Positions 10,804-21,086 of a DNA stretch of 46,400 nucleotides are shown one piece after another. The notes beneath the pieces were generated by a model, which searched no databases, was not told the origin of the DNA, and saw only the letters and a program-made list of their open reading frames with translations. How positions within the stretch are numbered: position 1 is the first letter of the stretch; the number at the start of each line of letters is the position of its first letter. Source of the DNA: Hymenoscyphus infarciens (taxonomy: Eukaryota > Ascomycota > Leotiomycetes > Helotiales > Helotiaceae); NCBI GenBank assembly GCA_001414345.1, contig LLCB01000396.1:1-46400 (forward strand), in the 5' to 3' direction. Made by a program: the position numbers and the translations under genes.

Positions 10804-11727
10804 ATGTCAAGAACAAAAACAATTTACATAGTCCGCCATGGCCAAGGCCAACACAACGTCTCACCCGAAAATCCCAACGTGAGTCACCCCACCATACCCC
10901 GCCATCTCAATAACCCCTCCCTCCAACACCATCTAAGTTTCAAAAACACAGGGAAACGCCCAAGTCAAAGATCCAAACCTCACCCCAATCGGTCGAGAAC
11001 AATGCCACGAACTCCGCTCCCAATTCCCCCACCACGCCGAAATACAAATAGTGCTAGCCTCCGGCCTTCGTCGAACAATACAAACAGCAGTCACAGCTTT
11101 CTCTCCCGTTTTCGCACGACCAGAAGTCAAGTTACTACTAGTTCCCATGGCGCAGGAGATTAGCGATAAACCTTGTGATGTTGGGACAAACAAAAAAGAT
11201 TTGGAGACGGGGATTGAGAGCGTGTTGGAGAATGTAGATATTAAGTTTGGACCGGTGGATAGGATAGACTACAGTCTGCTGGAGGAGGGCTGGAATGGGA
11301 AGGTCTGTTGGATGCTTTTTTGAGTAAGAGGATAATTGGGAGTGCTGACCTTTGGGTTTTTTTGTAGGAGGGTATATACGAGGCTTCTCTGGAAGCGGTC
11401 ACGAAACGTGCTGCGGAATTTCGAACTTGGCTTTGGAATCGACCCGAAACTTCGATTGTGCTAGTTACGCATGGAGCTTTTATACACCATCTTACAGAAG
11501 ATTGGGCAGGACTTTTACCCGACAGGGGTTAGCAAAGCTTTTCCTTCCGCTTGGAAGTTATGTGCTAACGAAAGTGTATAGGAACCGCATGGAAAACTTG
11601 TGAATATCGGACTTTCACGTTTGATGAGGCTTCTAATGAAAAAGATGCACATCTTGTTGAAATTAGAGGAAATGCTAACGATATTACGGGTGTGGAAGCC
11701 GCTGATGCATTAAGGGAAAAGAACTAA
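10804..11727 (+). CDS. Phosphoglycerate-mutase-like histidine phosphatase
   Basis: Four exons (10804-10878, 10952-11302, 11368-11527, 11582-11727) encode 243 residues. The introns are 73, 65 and 54 bp, and the last contains TGCTAACG before its acceptor. The N-terminus carries the RHG signature in IYIVRHGQGQHN, with the catalytic histidine at about residue 12. The second conserved histidine lies in VLVTHGAF, at about residue 177. LTPIGREQC and ASGLRRTIQTA are the expected middle motifs that place this in histidine phosphatase clade 1, near the fungal PMU1-like cytosolic proteins. The substrate cannot be read from sequence; true glycolytic mutase activity is unlikely for this subgroup. The start at 10804 is preferred because it places the first strand normally, but an in-frame ATG at 10708 is possible. 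Confidence 0.88.
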
Positions 11728-11875
11728 AGCTATGGAGATTCTTAGACTGGCAAGATAGAGAAACTATGCATAGAAGAAGTATAGAAATTTTTAGATAGAG
11801 TAGAGAATAGACAAGATGGCGTTGTTCATTGAGTACTGGTTGGCACGAGGGAGAGGGGGCTGGACAACAAAAGCT

Positions 11876-12022
11876 CTCGTTGTTCTAACTGTCCGTAATA
11901 ATTTAAGATATTAACCCAGATAAGTAGAACAATCAACTTGACTCTCCCCAAACTATCTAGGTTAAGATTTTAAATTGTTCGAGGCTTTTAGGACAAGTTG
12001 ACTTTAGAGTTGGAACAACGAG
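11876..12022. mobile_element. Small hairpin (MITE-like) element
   Basis: The left arm 11876-11890 (ctcgttgttctaact) pairs with the right arm 12008-12022 with one transition mismatch, bounding 147 bp. Further inner blocks also resemble each other in inverted order (cttgact against aagttgact). A half-copy of the left arm is seen at about 10586. It is short, non-coding and probably a non-autonomous repeat in the 3' flank of the phosphatase gene. No target duplication is clear. Confidence 0.45.
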
Positions 12023-12199
12023 CTGGTGAGAACTAATTCATTCAGGGCTGAACGAGGAACCTTCATGGCCACCCTGGATATTGGATTTACTTACTCCTGA
12101 ATTCTTCAAGCTAAGCCCTAACGATAGTAAAAAAACGTTGTAAGATTGCTCTGAGGCAAAAAGAAGCAAAAACGAACCACCAGAGATTGCTGGAAGAGT

Positions 12200-12204
12200 A
12201 AAAA
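12200..12204 (-). terminator. Pol III terminator of the tRNA gene
   Basis: Five consecutive T residues on the minus strand lie about 15 bases beyond the tRNA 3' end. This is the usual RNA polymerase III stop signal. Confidence 0.6.
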
Positions 12205-12218
12205 GTAGGTGTTCTTCT

Positions 12219-12305
12219 AGGTCGTGCCCGGGTTCGAACTGGGGACTCGAGAAAGCTCATTACAGGAATCAGAATCTCACGTGCTAACCACTACACTACA
12301 CAACC
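12219..12305 (-). tRNA. tRNA-Gln (anticodon CTG) with 15-nt intron
   Basis: Read on the minus strand, the acceptor stem GGTTGTG pairs with CACGACC through one G-U pair. The D arm has the canonical GTAGTGGTTAGC-type core. The anticodon arm is TGAGA / TTCTGAT / TCTCG with CTG at 34-36. A 15-nt intron follows position 37. The T loop is TTCGAAC. The T stem CCCAG/CCGGG has one A-C mismatch, consistent with a G-to-A change, so the gene may be functional or slightly damaged. An A box, a near-consensus B box and a downstream T run support transcription by polymerase III. Confidence 0.82.
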
Positions 12306-12617
12306 TTATTGGATACTGAATTGTCGCAAGATTTTCTTATTTTCATACTCGTTCCAAAAACAGAAGTTTTGGTGGGCTGCAGGTTTGGCAGCCGCGCACT
12401 CGTTACCCGAGGCTTTGCCGATTACTTGATCCCTGTCCTGGAAGCTGAAGCTCAGTAATAATAGAGGGGCTGGGAAATCAACAAAGAGGTCAAGATACCG
12501 AAACCAACACTGGCCAGGCTAATAGCTTACGATTTTATGACTATTGTTGGCATAAATTAAGACACTGGAACTCTTTTAGTTTGCGATCAAGCGGCCAAAG
12601 CCTCGTCCCCAGGCGCA
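12306..12617. other. Spacer between tRNA and GRF gene
   Basis: About 310 bp of ordinary sequence with no reading frame. It probably contains the upstream region of the plus-strand GRF zinc-finger gene. I see no clear TATA element. Confidence 0.4.
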
Positions 12618-13856
12618 ATGTTCTCGCGCCCGGCAGGAAGCTCACGGTTCACCAAGTCACCAAGAAAGGTACCCCTCCGAGGACTCTTCAAAAATGGCGT
12701 ATGGCACTGTATTGCCTCCCAATAATACTCCCTCTCATGCGACTATGCTAACTAACATGCGACAGGCAATTGCGATCCTCGACTCCCGGCGACGAGATTC
12801 CAAGTCAAGAAGGAGGGTCAGAATAAAGGAAGATGGTTCTACACCTGCCAGCAACCGAAAGAGAGAGGATGTAGCTTCTTTATATGGGAAGACCAAGCTG
12901 CTGCTAGGGAAAAGAATGCGGTTTTGAATAATACACGGTCGGAAGTTGATGCGATACGAACTCCTACCGATGCGCCGCAGGAGAAGAGAACTGCTGGAGG
13001 ACCTACGGCGACAAGCAAGAATAAGGCGATCGATCTATCGACTTTAAGCGAGGACGAATTTGGCGCATTTCCACTTTCGAAGGATGAGGTTTCTAGTGTT
13101 GCGAAGGTGGCAGAACGGGCTTCGAAACCACCAGAAACACCACGCAAGGCTGTCAAGAATACACCATACATAACTCCGAGCAGCAAGAGGAGATGGGAGG
13201 ATGCAGACCTTTCAACCGAAGACGAGGATGAATTTGGAGATTTCCCACTATCGCAAGAGGAGATCGCGAGTGTCGTCAAGAATGCAGATACCCCACGAAA
13301 GGCAGCAAAGAACAATCTTTTCGAGACCCCGAGCGGCAAGAGGACTATGACAGCGGCAGAATTACCAACACCAACTACGGGTACTTCGGGAGCTTTGAAG
13401 CCTAAGAATTTATTTGGTACACCTGCTGTTCGACTTAATGGTGGGATGTGGGATGGAAATGAGCCATTCAGTTCTCGAACTCCATATGCAACACCATCAA
13501 CACCAAGTCGCTTTCGAGATGGTGATCCGGAATCACTTGTTAACGAACAATCGGGATGTGATATCACGGACGAGATGATGGATATTCTCAAAGATTCCAA
13601 ACTCGACGAGGCGACCACGAAGAAAGTCCGAGACTGTTTGGGTAGACATTCGCTCAAAATCTCCGGTATCGTGAGGGGGCGAGATATCAGTCGGATCGCG
13701 TTGAAGAATAAGGATACGAAGATTGCGGAATTGCAGCAGAAAATTACGTCTCTTGAAACGGAGAGGGAGATGGATAAGATTGTTATTCGACATTTCAAGA
13801 GTGATGTTGCGGAGAGTGTTGCGAAAAGACGGGGGGGAGGACGCGGGAAAACGTGA
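12618..13856 (+). CDS. GRF-type zinc finger protein
   Basis: Two exons (12618-12708, 12766-13856) are joined by a 57-bp intron whose GCTAACTAAC branch region precedes CGACAG. The product has 393 residues. The splice falls inside a cysteine codon and rebuilds the zinc finger: HCNCDPRLPA (residues 30-39), KKEGQNKGRWFYTCQ and RGCSFFIWED. GRF fingers (zf-GRF) bind single-stranded nucleic acid in DNA repair and helicase-associated proteins. The middle is low-complexity and acidic, with two repeats of the pattern EFGxFPLS followed by TPRKAxKN (about residues 95-195). The C-terminus is a charged coiled coil (IAELQQKITSLETEREMD) ending in a basic Gly/Arg tail (RRGGGRGK), so a nuclear role is inferred. 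The start at 12618 is the first ATG in frame. A similar architecture is known in uncharacterised fungal proteins; the specific function is unknown. Confidence 0.87.
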
Positions 13857-14500
13857 ACACTGTCTTATTCTACCACACATGAACTTGATCGCGAGATTTA
13901 TATATTGTACGAAGGCCCTTTCGCGGCCATAGTTACTGTGGGAGCACTCTGGAGCAGAGGACTTGGTCTCCTTGCTCAAATATACACAACATAAGGATAT
14001 GTCTGGATACACAACGAAGAGGACGTTTGAGTAACAGGCTCACGGGTAACTGGCCTAGCCTGGTCTGACCATTTTCCAGGGAGTTTAGGGAAAGAGGAGC
14101 GTTCGAGGGGTTTGTTTTGCGCTTGTATACCCTGGTAGCACTGTTGTAATTGAGTTATATACCCAGCGTTGCATCTTCTTTCTCATTATGATTCTCTTGG
14201 TGGCCTGAAATTTGAATTATATACCCTCTGTCAAATTTCGTACCACCGTAGTTGAACCTACCATCTTACTACATCGTGCGTGTTGCAAACTCGTTCATTA
14301 GCGTCCAAATTTTAATTTTCCTATCCTGTGAAACTGCTCCGATGGCGGGAAAATTGGGGTTTCGATAACTTCCAACTAGATTCCAAAGATATCATACTGA
14401 CTTCCTGTGAAGTTTCATACCATCGACAAAATCCATGTCTATGAAAAGTCCTAAACTTTGTGGACTTTCTTCGGCCAACAACTCGATAGTAACTCGAGAG
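13857..14500. other. 3' flank and spacer, no gene seen
   Basis: Ordinary composition without a convincing frame. The minus-strand frame overlapping 13533-14012 is a shadow of the GRF gene. After about 14480 the sequence grades into the next AT-rich block. Confidence 0.45.
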
Positions 14501-14623
14501 AGAGAAATAGCTATAAAAAAAATACTAATAAAGTTAGACTCATTTAGCGTTTAAGATTTCCTAGCTAGATTAGCACTTCTATCTTTCTAAAAGGCTTCTA
14601 TTTATACCTTTCCTTACTTCTAA

Positions 14624-15130
14624 GCAGACTTAGGCGGCGATATTACTAGTAGTATATCAGAGAAGTCTACGATATTTATCGTATTAAATTAAGTAATCTA
14701 ATCGATACTAGATTTCTAAGGAGAACTAAAAATATATCGATTATTAGTAGAAGATAGTTAATCTAAAGAAGAATAGTTCTTCTAGCCTAAGAGCTAATAG
14801 AATACTTAGTTTTACTTTTCTAAAAAGAAAGATAAAGTTATATAATTTTTATAGTTAATTATAATTAATTATAACTCTTAAAAGATTACTTATCTTATTA
14901 TAAGTTCTTTATACTAAAGTAATATTTATATAATAACTTTTTAATATAATAAAGTAGAGTTTAAAAAGAAGATATAAGTTATATAATATCTATTTAGTAC
15001 TATAAGATACTAGTACTAAAAACCTAATATTTAATCTATTCTTATTACTTTTTCAATAATATTTATTATATATAATAATCTAATAAATATTATCCCGTTA
15101 CTTAAGTCTACTTCTAAGACTATTTTTTCT
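14624..15130. repeat. Dispersed repeat, copy B, heavily mutated and inverted
   Basis: The reverse complement aligns with 4640-5153 over about 500 bp. Its left end reads gcagacttaggcggcgatat. It is more AT-rich than copy A, with T or A at many sites where A has C or G. The shared gcagacttrg terminus links it to the element at 17617-18120. Confidence 0.75.
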
Positions 15131-17616
15131 TATTATATTCTCACTTTTAAGTACTCTTAGCTAATTCTATTCTAGTTCTAGCTTTTAATATCTTTTTCTC
15201 TTATCTAATACTATATAAAGCTAATTTTTTTTCTATATCTAATAGAGAGAATAAAAAGGTTTATCTATTATTCTATAGTATCTTAGTAGAAGATTAGTTT
15301 TATTTAGTATCTAAAACTTAAGAGTTTTATATAGTAAAGAAAGTACTTAGCTAAGTACTTAATTAAAGTTATTTACTCTAATAAAGATAAGTTTTTATAT
15401 TTAAGCTTTAACTAGTTTCTAGCTAATATATTAATACTATTAATAATAATAATTATATCTTTAGATAGCTATCTCGTTAGTTATTTATATATCTTACGTA
15501 TAGACGCGTTTAGTAGTCTAGTTTAAAACCACTCTTATTTAAAGTAGTTTTAGACTAAAATATAAATAGCTTCGAACTACGATACTACTAAACTAGTTTA
15601 GAAGTACTAAGATATTAAAATCTAAATTAAAGCTATTTATACTTACTCTATATATAGTAGAGATACGTCTCTTTCTACCTCTTTTACTTCTTTAGATCGT
15701 ACTCGTTATTAAGAAACACGTCTACGAGGCGTACTTAAGAGGCCTTCTTTTTAGAGGCTTTTTTAGTAGCTTTTAAAGCTCTTTTAGTAGACCTTTTAGT
15801 ACTAGAAGTAGTATTAGTCTTATAATATTCTAGAGAAGATATATTAAGTAGAAAGAAGAATAAAAGATTAGAAAAGTAGTAGTAGAAGTAGTAAGAGTAA
15901 ATAAGAGAAACTTAGCTTATATAATAACTTATACTAAAATACTTATTTCTTAGTAGAGCTCTTTAATATAAGATAGTAGATAAATTATTATTATTAACTT
16001 TCTATATTATTATATACTTTACTTAAGTTTAAAGAATAAGAAAAAAAGTTAATTATTTAGTTATATTAAGACTAGAAATATAAGATTAGAACCGCGTTAT
16101 ACTAAATTATATAGAGTATAACAAAAACTAAAGAGATATACTAACTATTAATATCTCTTACTATTAATAATTAACGTATTAAACTCTTTAAGATAATATA
16201 CTCTACTATTACTATAATTATCTCTAAGGCTTTAAATATAATAAAAGATTAGATAATAGAGATATTTAAGCTTTTAAAGATATATAAAAAAGAGTGAAGT
16301 AACTTATAGTAAGTAATTAGTAAGATATACTTTTATAAGAGTAGTATAAACTAGTTAATAAATAATAATATTTCTTAACTCTATATATATAAATCTACTT
16401 TTTATTTTATTATTATTTTCTTAGTATCTATTATACTAATTTAGTTACTTTTTTAAATATTTAAATTATTTACTACTTAATTATTTAATCTTTTTATAAA
16501 TATATAAAATAAGCTAAAACTAACTATAGTATAGCGTTAGACTATATAATTATAATAAATTTACTTAGTATATATATATATATAATATAAGATGACTTAA
16601 TATTTATATAAATAGAGATTTATTTATATTTTAAGTTTAACTTATTTACTAATCTACTATTAACTACTAAATTAAAACTAATAAGTCTTTCTTTAAAAGT
16701 AACTAATTATCTATCTATTATATCTCTATTATAATAAATCTAAAAGTTAAATTTAAGTACTTTAAGTTTATATAATAAAAGTATAAAATAAGATTATAAA
16801 AAAATATAAACTAAGCTTATAAATATATTTAGAGATTAATTATAGATTAATTAAAGATAGAATACTTAAGTATTTCCTAATTAAAAGATAATAGTTAAAA
16901 CAGCGTATATACTAGATATCTTTAATATTAATTCTAATATAACACTTTTTAATTATACTAATAATACTTCTATTAAGACTTAGATAAAAGCTAGAGTATT
17001 TATACTTAGTAGTAGAGAGACTTTACTACTCTTTTAGTTATAAAAGAGTGAAAGTAGAAATATATATTAGTTAGTATAAAGAAAAGTCGATAGAGTTCTA
17101 ATTCCTATAATAATTAGTAATTATAATAGAGTATTCTCTTAAGTAAAACGACTTATTATAAAATAATAATTTAACTTAAAAGTTAATATAATTAAAGTTA
17201 TTTAATACTTATAAGCTTAGAGAATTATAAATCAAGTTACTAGAAAGTAGAAAGAGAAAGACCTAAAAGAGAAGTAGTAGAATAAAGAGAATTAGATAGT
17301 CTTTAATTATCTAGAATAATACTAAGATTTTAATATAATACTATAAAGAGTTTATATATATTAATAGTTTTAATAGTTTTATTATTTTTAATATTTCTAG
17401 AATAAGTTTATCTTTTAGCTACTCTTCTTTTATACTTCTTACTTCTCTCTCTCTTTCTTATTCTCTCTTTCTTATTCTCTTTTTTATTATTTCTAGCTAT
17501 CTTAAGCCTTCTTTTATAATTACTCTTTCTCTTTTATTATATTCTATAAGCAAGAGTATTCTCTTCTATTATATTCTAGAGAGAGAGAGTATTCTTCCTT
17601 ATTCTAATACCTAGGA

Positions 17617-18120
17617 GCAGACTTAGACACTAATACTTTTATATTAATAAATTAATAATAATCGGCTCTTAATAGAAATTAATACTTTTTTACTATTAGC
17701 GTAATATATCGTTAGTAAAAAAGAGACGATTATAGATATAAATCGGCTTTTTAAGCTAGTAGTTCTATATAGTAAACAGAAATCATATAATATACTTTAC
17801 TCTTTTTTCTTAAAACTAGTTTTCTTTTATATAAATTCTATAGTAATAAATCTAGATTAATTACTTTAAGAGCGCTAAGCGCTTACTTATATTAAATTAT
17901 TTTATTAATAAAAAAGCATATAACTTTGCTTAAAGTAGAGCTTATAGATTCTATTAGCTATCGGCCTAGAATAACTATTCTGCGACCACGTAACCTGATA
18001 TATCGATAGATATCGATATATCGTTAATAACTGATATATCAGTAGTAAACTTCTACTCGATACGATAATCGTCAGGTACCCCCCCGATATTTTATCGATA
18101 GTATCAGTGCCCAAGTCTGC
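17617..18120. mobile_element. 504-bp element with 21-bp terminal inverted repeats
   Basis: The left end gcagacttagacactaatac (17617 onward) and the reverse complement of the right end 18100-18120 match over 21 bp with three differences, all G against A. The A versions are on the left, as expected if RIP acted on one strand. The interior carries palindromic tatcgata/gatatatc clusters and no reading frame. It is probably a non-autonomous DNA transposon of the family whose ends also appear at 5153 and 14624. Confidence 0.65.
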
Positions 18121-18292
18121 CTAGGAGTGTTTAGGCGAGGAAATTTAAAACGCTAGACTTATTTATACTCTTCTCATCTACCTAGGTTGTTGCTAGAAGT
18201 TCCAACTTTTGGAAGCAAATTATGGCATCCGTTCCTTCATCACTGAGTTTGATGCGAAATAATTGGAGGAGCTTTTGTAGTATCTGATGATT

Positions 18293-18711
18293 TTAGATGT
18301 TTTCATTCCGCCTCTGAGATAGGCGACGGATGCTACTCTTTCTATCTATGCTTTTCATTCGTTGCCGCCATCTATCTGGAGTTCGCTGAATACTGTTGTT
18401 TTTAATTTGGTGATTTTGTTTACATGTTGGGGTAATTGGTCCTAAAATGTACTGTTTGGTAAGATCCTTGAATTGTTGGCCTTTGAGCTGCTCATGGAGT
18501 TCCAGTTGATGATGCAAACTTCCTCTCTTTCGCTCGATATTGAGCTGCCAAATAGTATAAGAGAATAAATTACATGAGGTTGCACTTGAGGGAATTTTGG
18601 GGGGACTAGTTCGTACCTTCCCTTCTCACTCTTCGTCATGATGCGGCATGAGTTGAAAAGGAAGGAACGATCCTGTCTCGCATCAACCACCGGGACACTC
18701 GCGCGACTCAA
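18293..18711 (-). CDS. Small basic protein of unknown function
   Basis: On the minus strand, exon 18711-18586 (42 codons) joins exon 18544-18293 in phase, giving 125 residues. The implied 41-bp intron is short for a fungus, so the junction is less certain than elsewhere. The first part (MSRASVPVVDARQDRSFLFN, then RYELVPPKFPQ) and the second part (HHQLELHEQLKGQQFKDLTK) both look conserved. The tail is strongly basic (RRLSQRRNEN). There is no signal peptide or membrane segment. I do not recognise the family; a small mitochondrial or nuclear factor is possible but unproven. It starts just right of an AT-rich block. Confidence 0.5.
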
Positions 18712-19792
18712 TTGCTTGTTCCTTGAACTACCTATTCAACTCTTGACAACATCTCAACTTCCGCCGAAGGTGACATGCTGCACGTGACCTACCTCCTGCA
18801 TCAACCCCTGAATTCTGGAACTCCATCTTGTACTTCCGTCATGGGAATTAGAGTTCTGTTGCACATCGCAAATTCCGCCCAGCCAGCCTAAAAGGGGCGA
18901 TTACTTTTAGGGGTCTTCTTCGTCATCGAATCTGTTGGTGGTTGCTCGGCATGTTTGAGATGCAAATCTAGATTTGCGGCGATGTCGGAGGAAAATCGGG
19001 AGTTCAGATGTCGACACGTGGTTCGGCTGTGTGTAAGCATTTCGACTCGCGACTTCCTCTTTTCGTTTGTTTTGTTTTTCTTTCGAATTGAAGACCAAGC
19101 GATCAATCTGGGCAGCTTCTGTCTTTCGTGAGCTATGCTTCTGTATGATGGATTTGAACTTCTGGGGTCCAGGTCAGCCACGGGCAGCTACGGAAGCAGA
19201 ATCCCTTGAGAGCACGAGTGTAATGCCCTGTCTTCATATGTTATTGACTTGCTGTTATGCTTTCCTTCCTTCGTATAAGATGTCTCTTGTTTTGATTCTT
19301 CTTGCAATTATATCGCGTCTTTTCCAAATTTTGAACACGTAATCACGTGCTTAAGTTTAGATGGCGCGTGTGACATAACTCCCTGGAAAGTGAGGAGAGA
19401 TCGCATGGATAAAGAGCCTCCCAGATTGGCAGTGAGAACAGGAGATTGCCAAGCTGTACCCCACAAACTGTATTGCCGGGTTATGTGGAAGCTTAATCCA
19501 ATCGGGGTCTTCTTGGATAAAGAACTCAATTCGGTTAAAGAGTATATATCTCATGGCCCCATAAAAAAGTTATCATGCGGCCCGTCGGTACCTTTTCCCA
19601 GAGTCCCTTAGGATAATTGGGTTTGGGTCTCGTGTAGACTGGAGATAATAGGTGGCGCGGAATGGAGTTGAGGTTAAAGAGAATGGGAATCGCCCTGGTG
19701 GGTTGCTCCTCTTTTTGTTTCGGTACTAGAACGATTGAACACACATACATTTTAGGAGATTCACATTAACTATCAATAAGATATTCTTCAAT
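18712..19792. other. Divergent promoter spacer upstream of the cellulase gene
   Basis: About 1.1 kb between two genes pointing outward. Short frames on both strands (for example minus 18888-19181) lack motifs and are not called. Near the right end are a TATA-like gtatatatc at about 19542-19550 and a CCCCAC at about 19459-19464, which is GTGGGG on the other strand and fits the CreA/Cre1 carbon-repression consensus. A single such site is weak evidence. Confidence 0.4.
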
Positions 19793-20764
19793 ATGATTCT
19801 CCCAAAAACAATTCTCCTCTCCCTCCTCCCATTTTTCCTCCAGGTTGACGCCCAATCAACTGGAAAGACGACAAGATATTGGGATTGCTGCAAAGCCTCA
19901 TGTGGCTGGAAGGGGAAAATCACAGTCGCGAGCGGATCAAACCCAGTTGGATCCTGCGATGCCAAAGATCAGTTCCTTCCAAACTACGATGCTGCTTCTG
20001 GTTGCAATAAAGGCGGGGCGTACATGTGCTCGAATCAAAGTCCTTGGGCTGTTTCCGACTCCCTCGCGTATGGTTTTGCAGCAACCACCATATCCGGTGG
20101 AAAAGAGTCAACTTGGTGTTGTGCTTGTTATGAGTTGACGTTTACTTCTGGGGCGGTCACGGGAAAGAAGATGATTGTGCAGGCTACAAATACTGGGGGC
20201 GATTTGGCTAGTAACCAGTTTGATCTTGCTGTAAGTTTAACTTAAAGCGTCTCCTCCCTCGGGAACCCGCAAATTAATTGTTTGCAGATTCCAGGCGGAG
20301 GGTTTGGAATTTTCAACGGCTGCACAGCAGAATGGGGCACACCATCAACGGGCTGGGGAGCACAATACGGCGGTATTTCATCACGCTCCCAATGCGATGC
20401 TTTCCCAGCAGCTCTCAAAGCGGGCTGCTACTGGCGTTTTGATTGGTTTGGTGGCTCTGATAACCCAGGTGTTACATTCAAAGAAGTTACCTGTCCTGCT
20501 GCCATCACAGCGAAATCTGGCTGCGTCAGACAAGGTCAAACTCCAACTGGACCATCTACGACTTCAACTTGGACCCCGGGTTCGGGTTCGGGTTCGACTT
20601 CTAGTGGCCCAGGTGGTGCGAGCTCGCCAGCCACTCCTGATACTGGTTCAGGGACCGTCGCGCAATATCAGCAGTGTGGCGGCACGGGCTACAATGGTCC
20701 CACAGAGTGTGTTTCTCCTTATGTTTGTACGGTCTCCAGCGAGTATTATTCTCAATGCTTGTGA
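19793..20764 (+). CDS. Secreted GH45 endoglucanase with C-terminal CBM1
   Basis: Two exons (19793-20230, 20288-20764) split by a 57-bp intron encode 304 residues. Residues 1-20 form a signal peptide ending ...FLQVDA. The GH45 signature [12 protein letters not shown] follows, with the catalytic-base aspartate at about residue 31. The proposed acid lies in [16 protein letters not shown] at about residue 144, and the intron falls directly after FDLA. Many cysteines suit a disulfide-rich secreted fold. A Ser/Thr/Gly/Pro linker (about 230-265) leads to a family 1 cellulose-binding module with [10 protein letters not shown] and YYSQCL at the end. The enzyme hydrolyses beta-1,4-glucan outside the cell and belongs to plant cell wall degradation. 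It is convergent with the permease gene, 322 bp away. Both catalytic residues and the binding module are intact, so activity is expected. Confidence 0.95.
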
Positions 20765-21086
20765 ACTATTTTCGGTGGATGAAAGACTGGAAAGAAAAGT
20801 CCGTATTATTGCTCATATTTCGGTTCAGTTTTGTAAATACTTTTTGGTTGTATATAGTTTTCTCGTTTGTTGGTTAAGGAATCTATCACTCAAGCACACT
20901 CAAGACGTGAAGTTGGCATCATGATATTTTGCTCAAGCACGCACTGTAATGTAATCCGAGGCAATATTTCTTCTCTGTCGTCGGACGATTCATGTTTCAA
21001 AACGAGTCTATTGTTGATTAAAATACTAAACCAAATATTTTCAGTGTAAACTTAAAGCGATTCCATGAGCACAATACCCTTCCCTC
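20765..21086. other. Shared 3' region of convergent genes
   Basis: This 322-bp AT-leaning stretch lies between two stop codons facing each other. It should hold both 3' ends. I see no strong inverted repeat or extra gene. Confidence 0.5.

Larger units (their letters stand above)
14501..18130. repeat. AT-rich RIP-type block
   Basis: Some 3.6 kb of A+T-dominated sequence with stops in all frames and few CpA/TpG steps. It contains an inverted copy of the 4640-5153 repeat (14624-15130) and a 504-bp inverted-repeat element at its right end. The middle (15130-17600) is presumably mutated transposon, but no protein motif survives that I can read. Confidence 0.72.

Noticed and set aside
12839..13798. 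Long minus-strand open frame of 319 codons
   Set aside because: It is the antisense shadow of the GRF gene, whose sense frame has the zinc finger, a sound intron and coiled coil.
18888..19181. Minus-strand open frame of 97 codons in the cellulase upstream region
   Set aside because: Composition is low-complexity and basic, with no motif or splice context; chance openness is likely.
20304..20924. Second plus-strand frame overlapping the cellulase
   Set aside because: It is an out-of-frame shadow of the GH45/CBM1 exon, which has signature motifs and intact catalytic residues.
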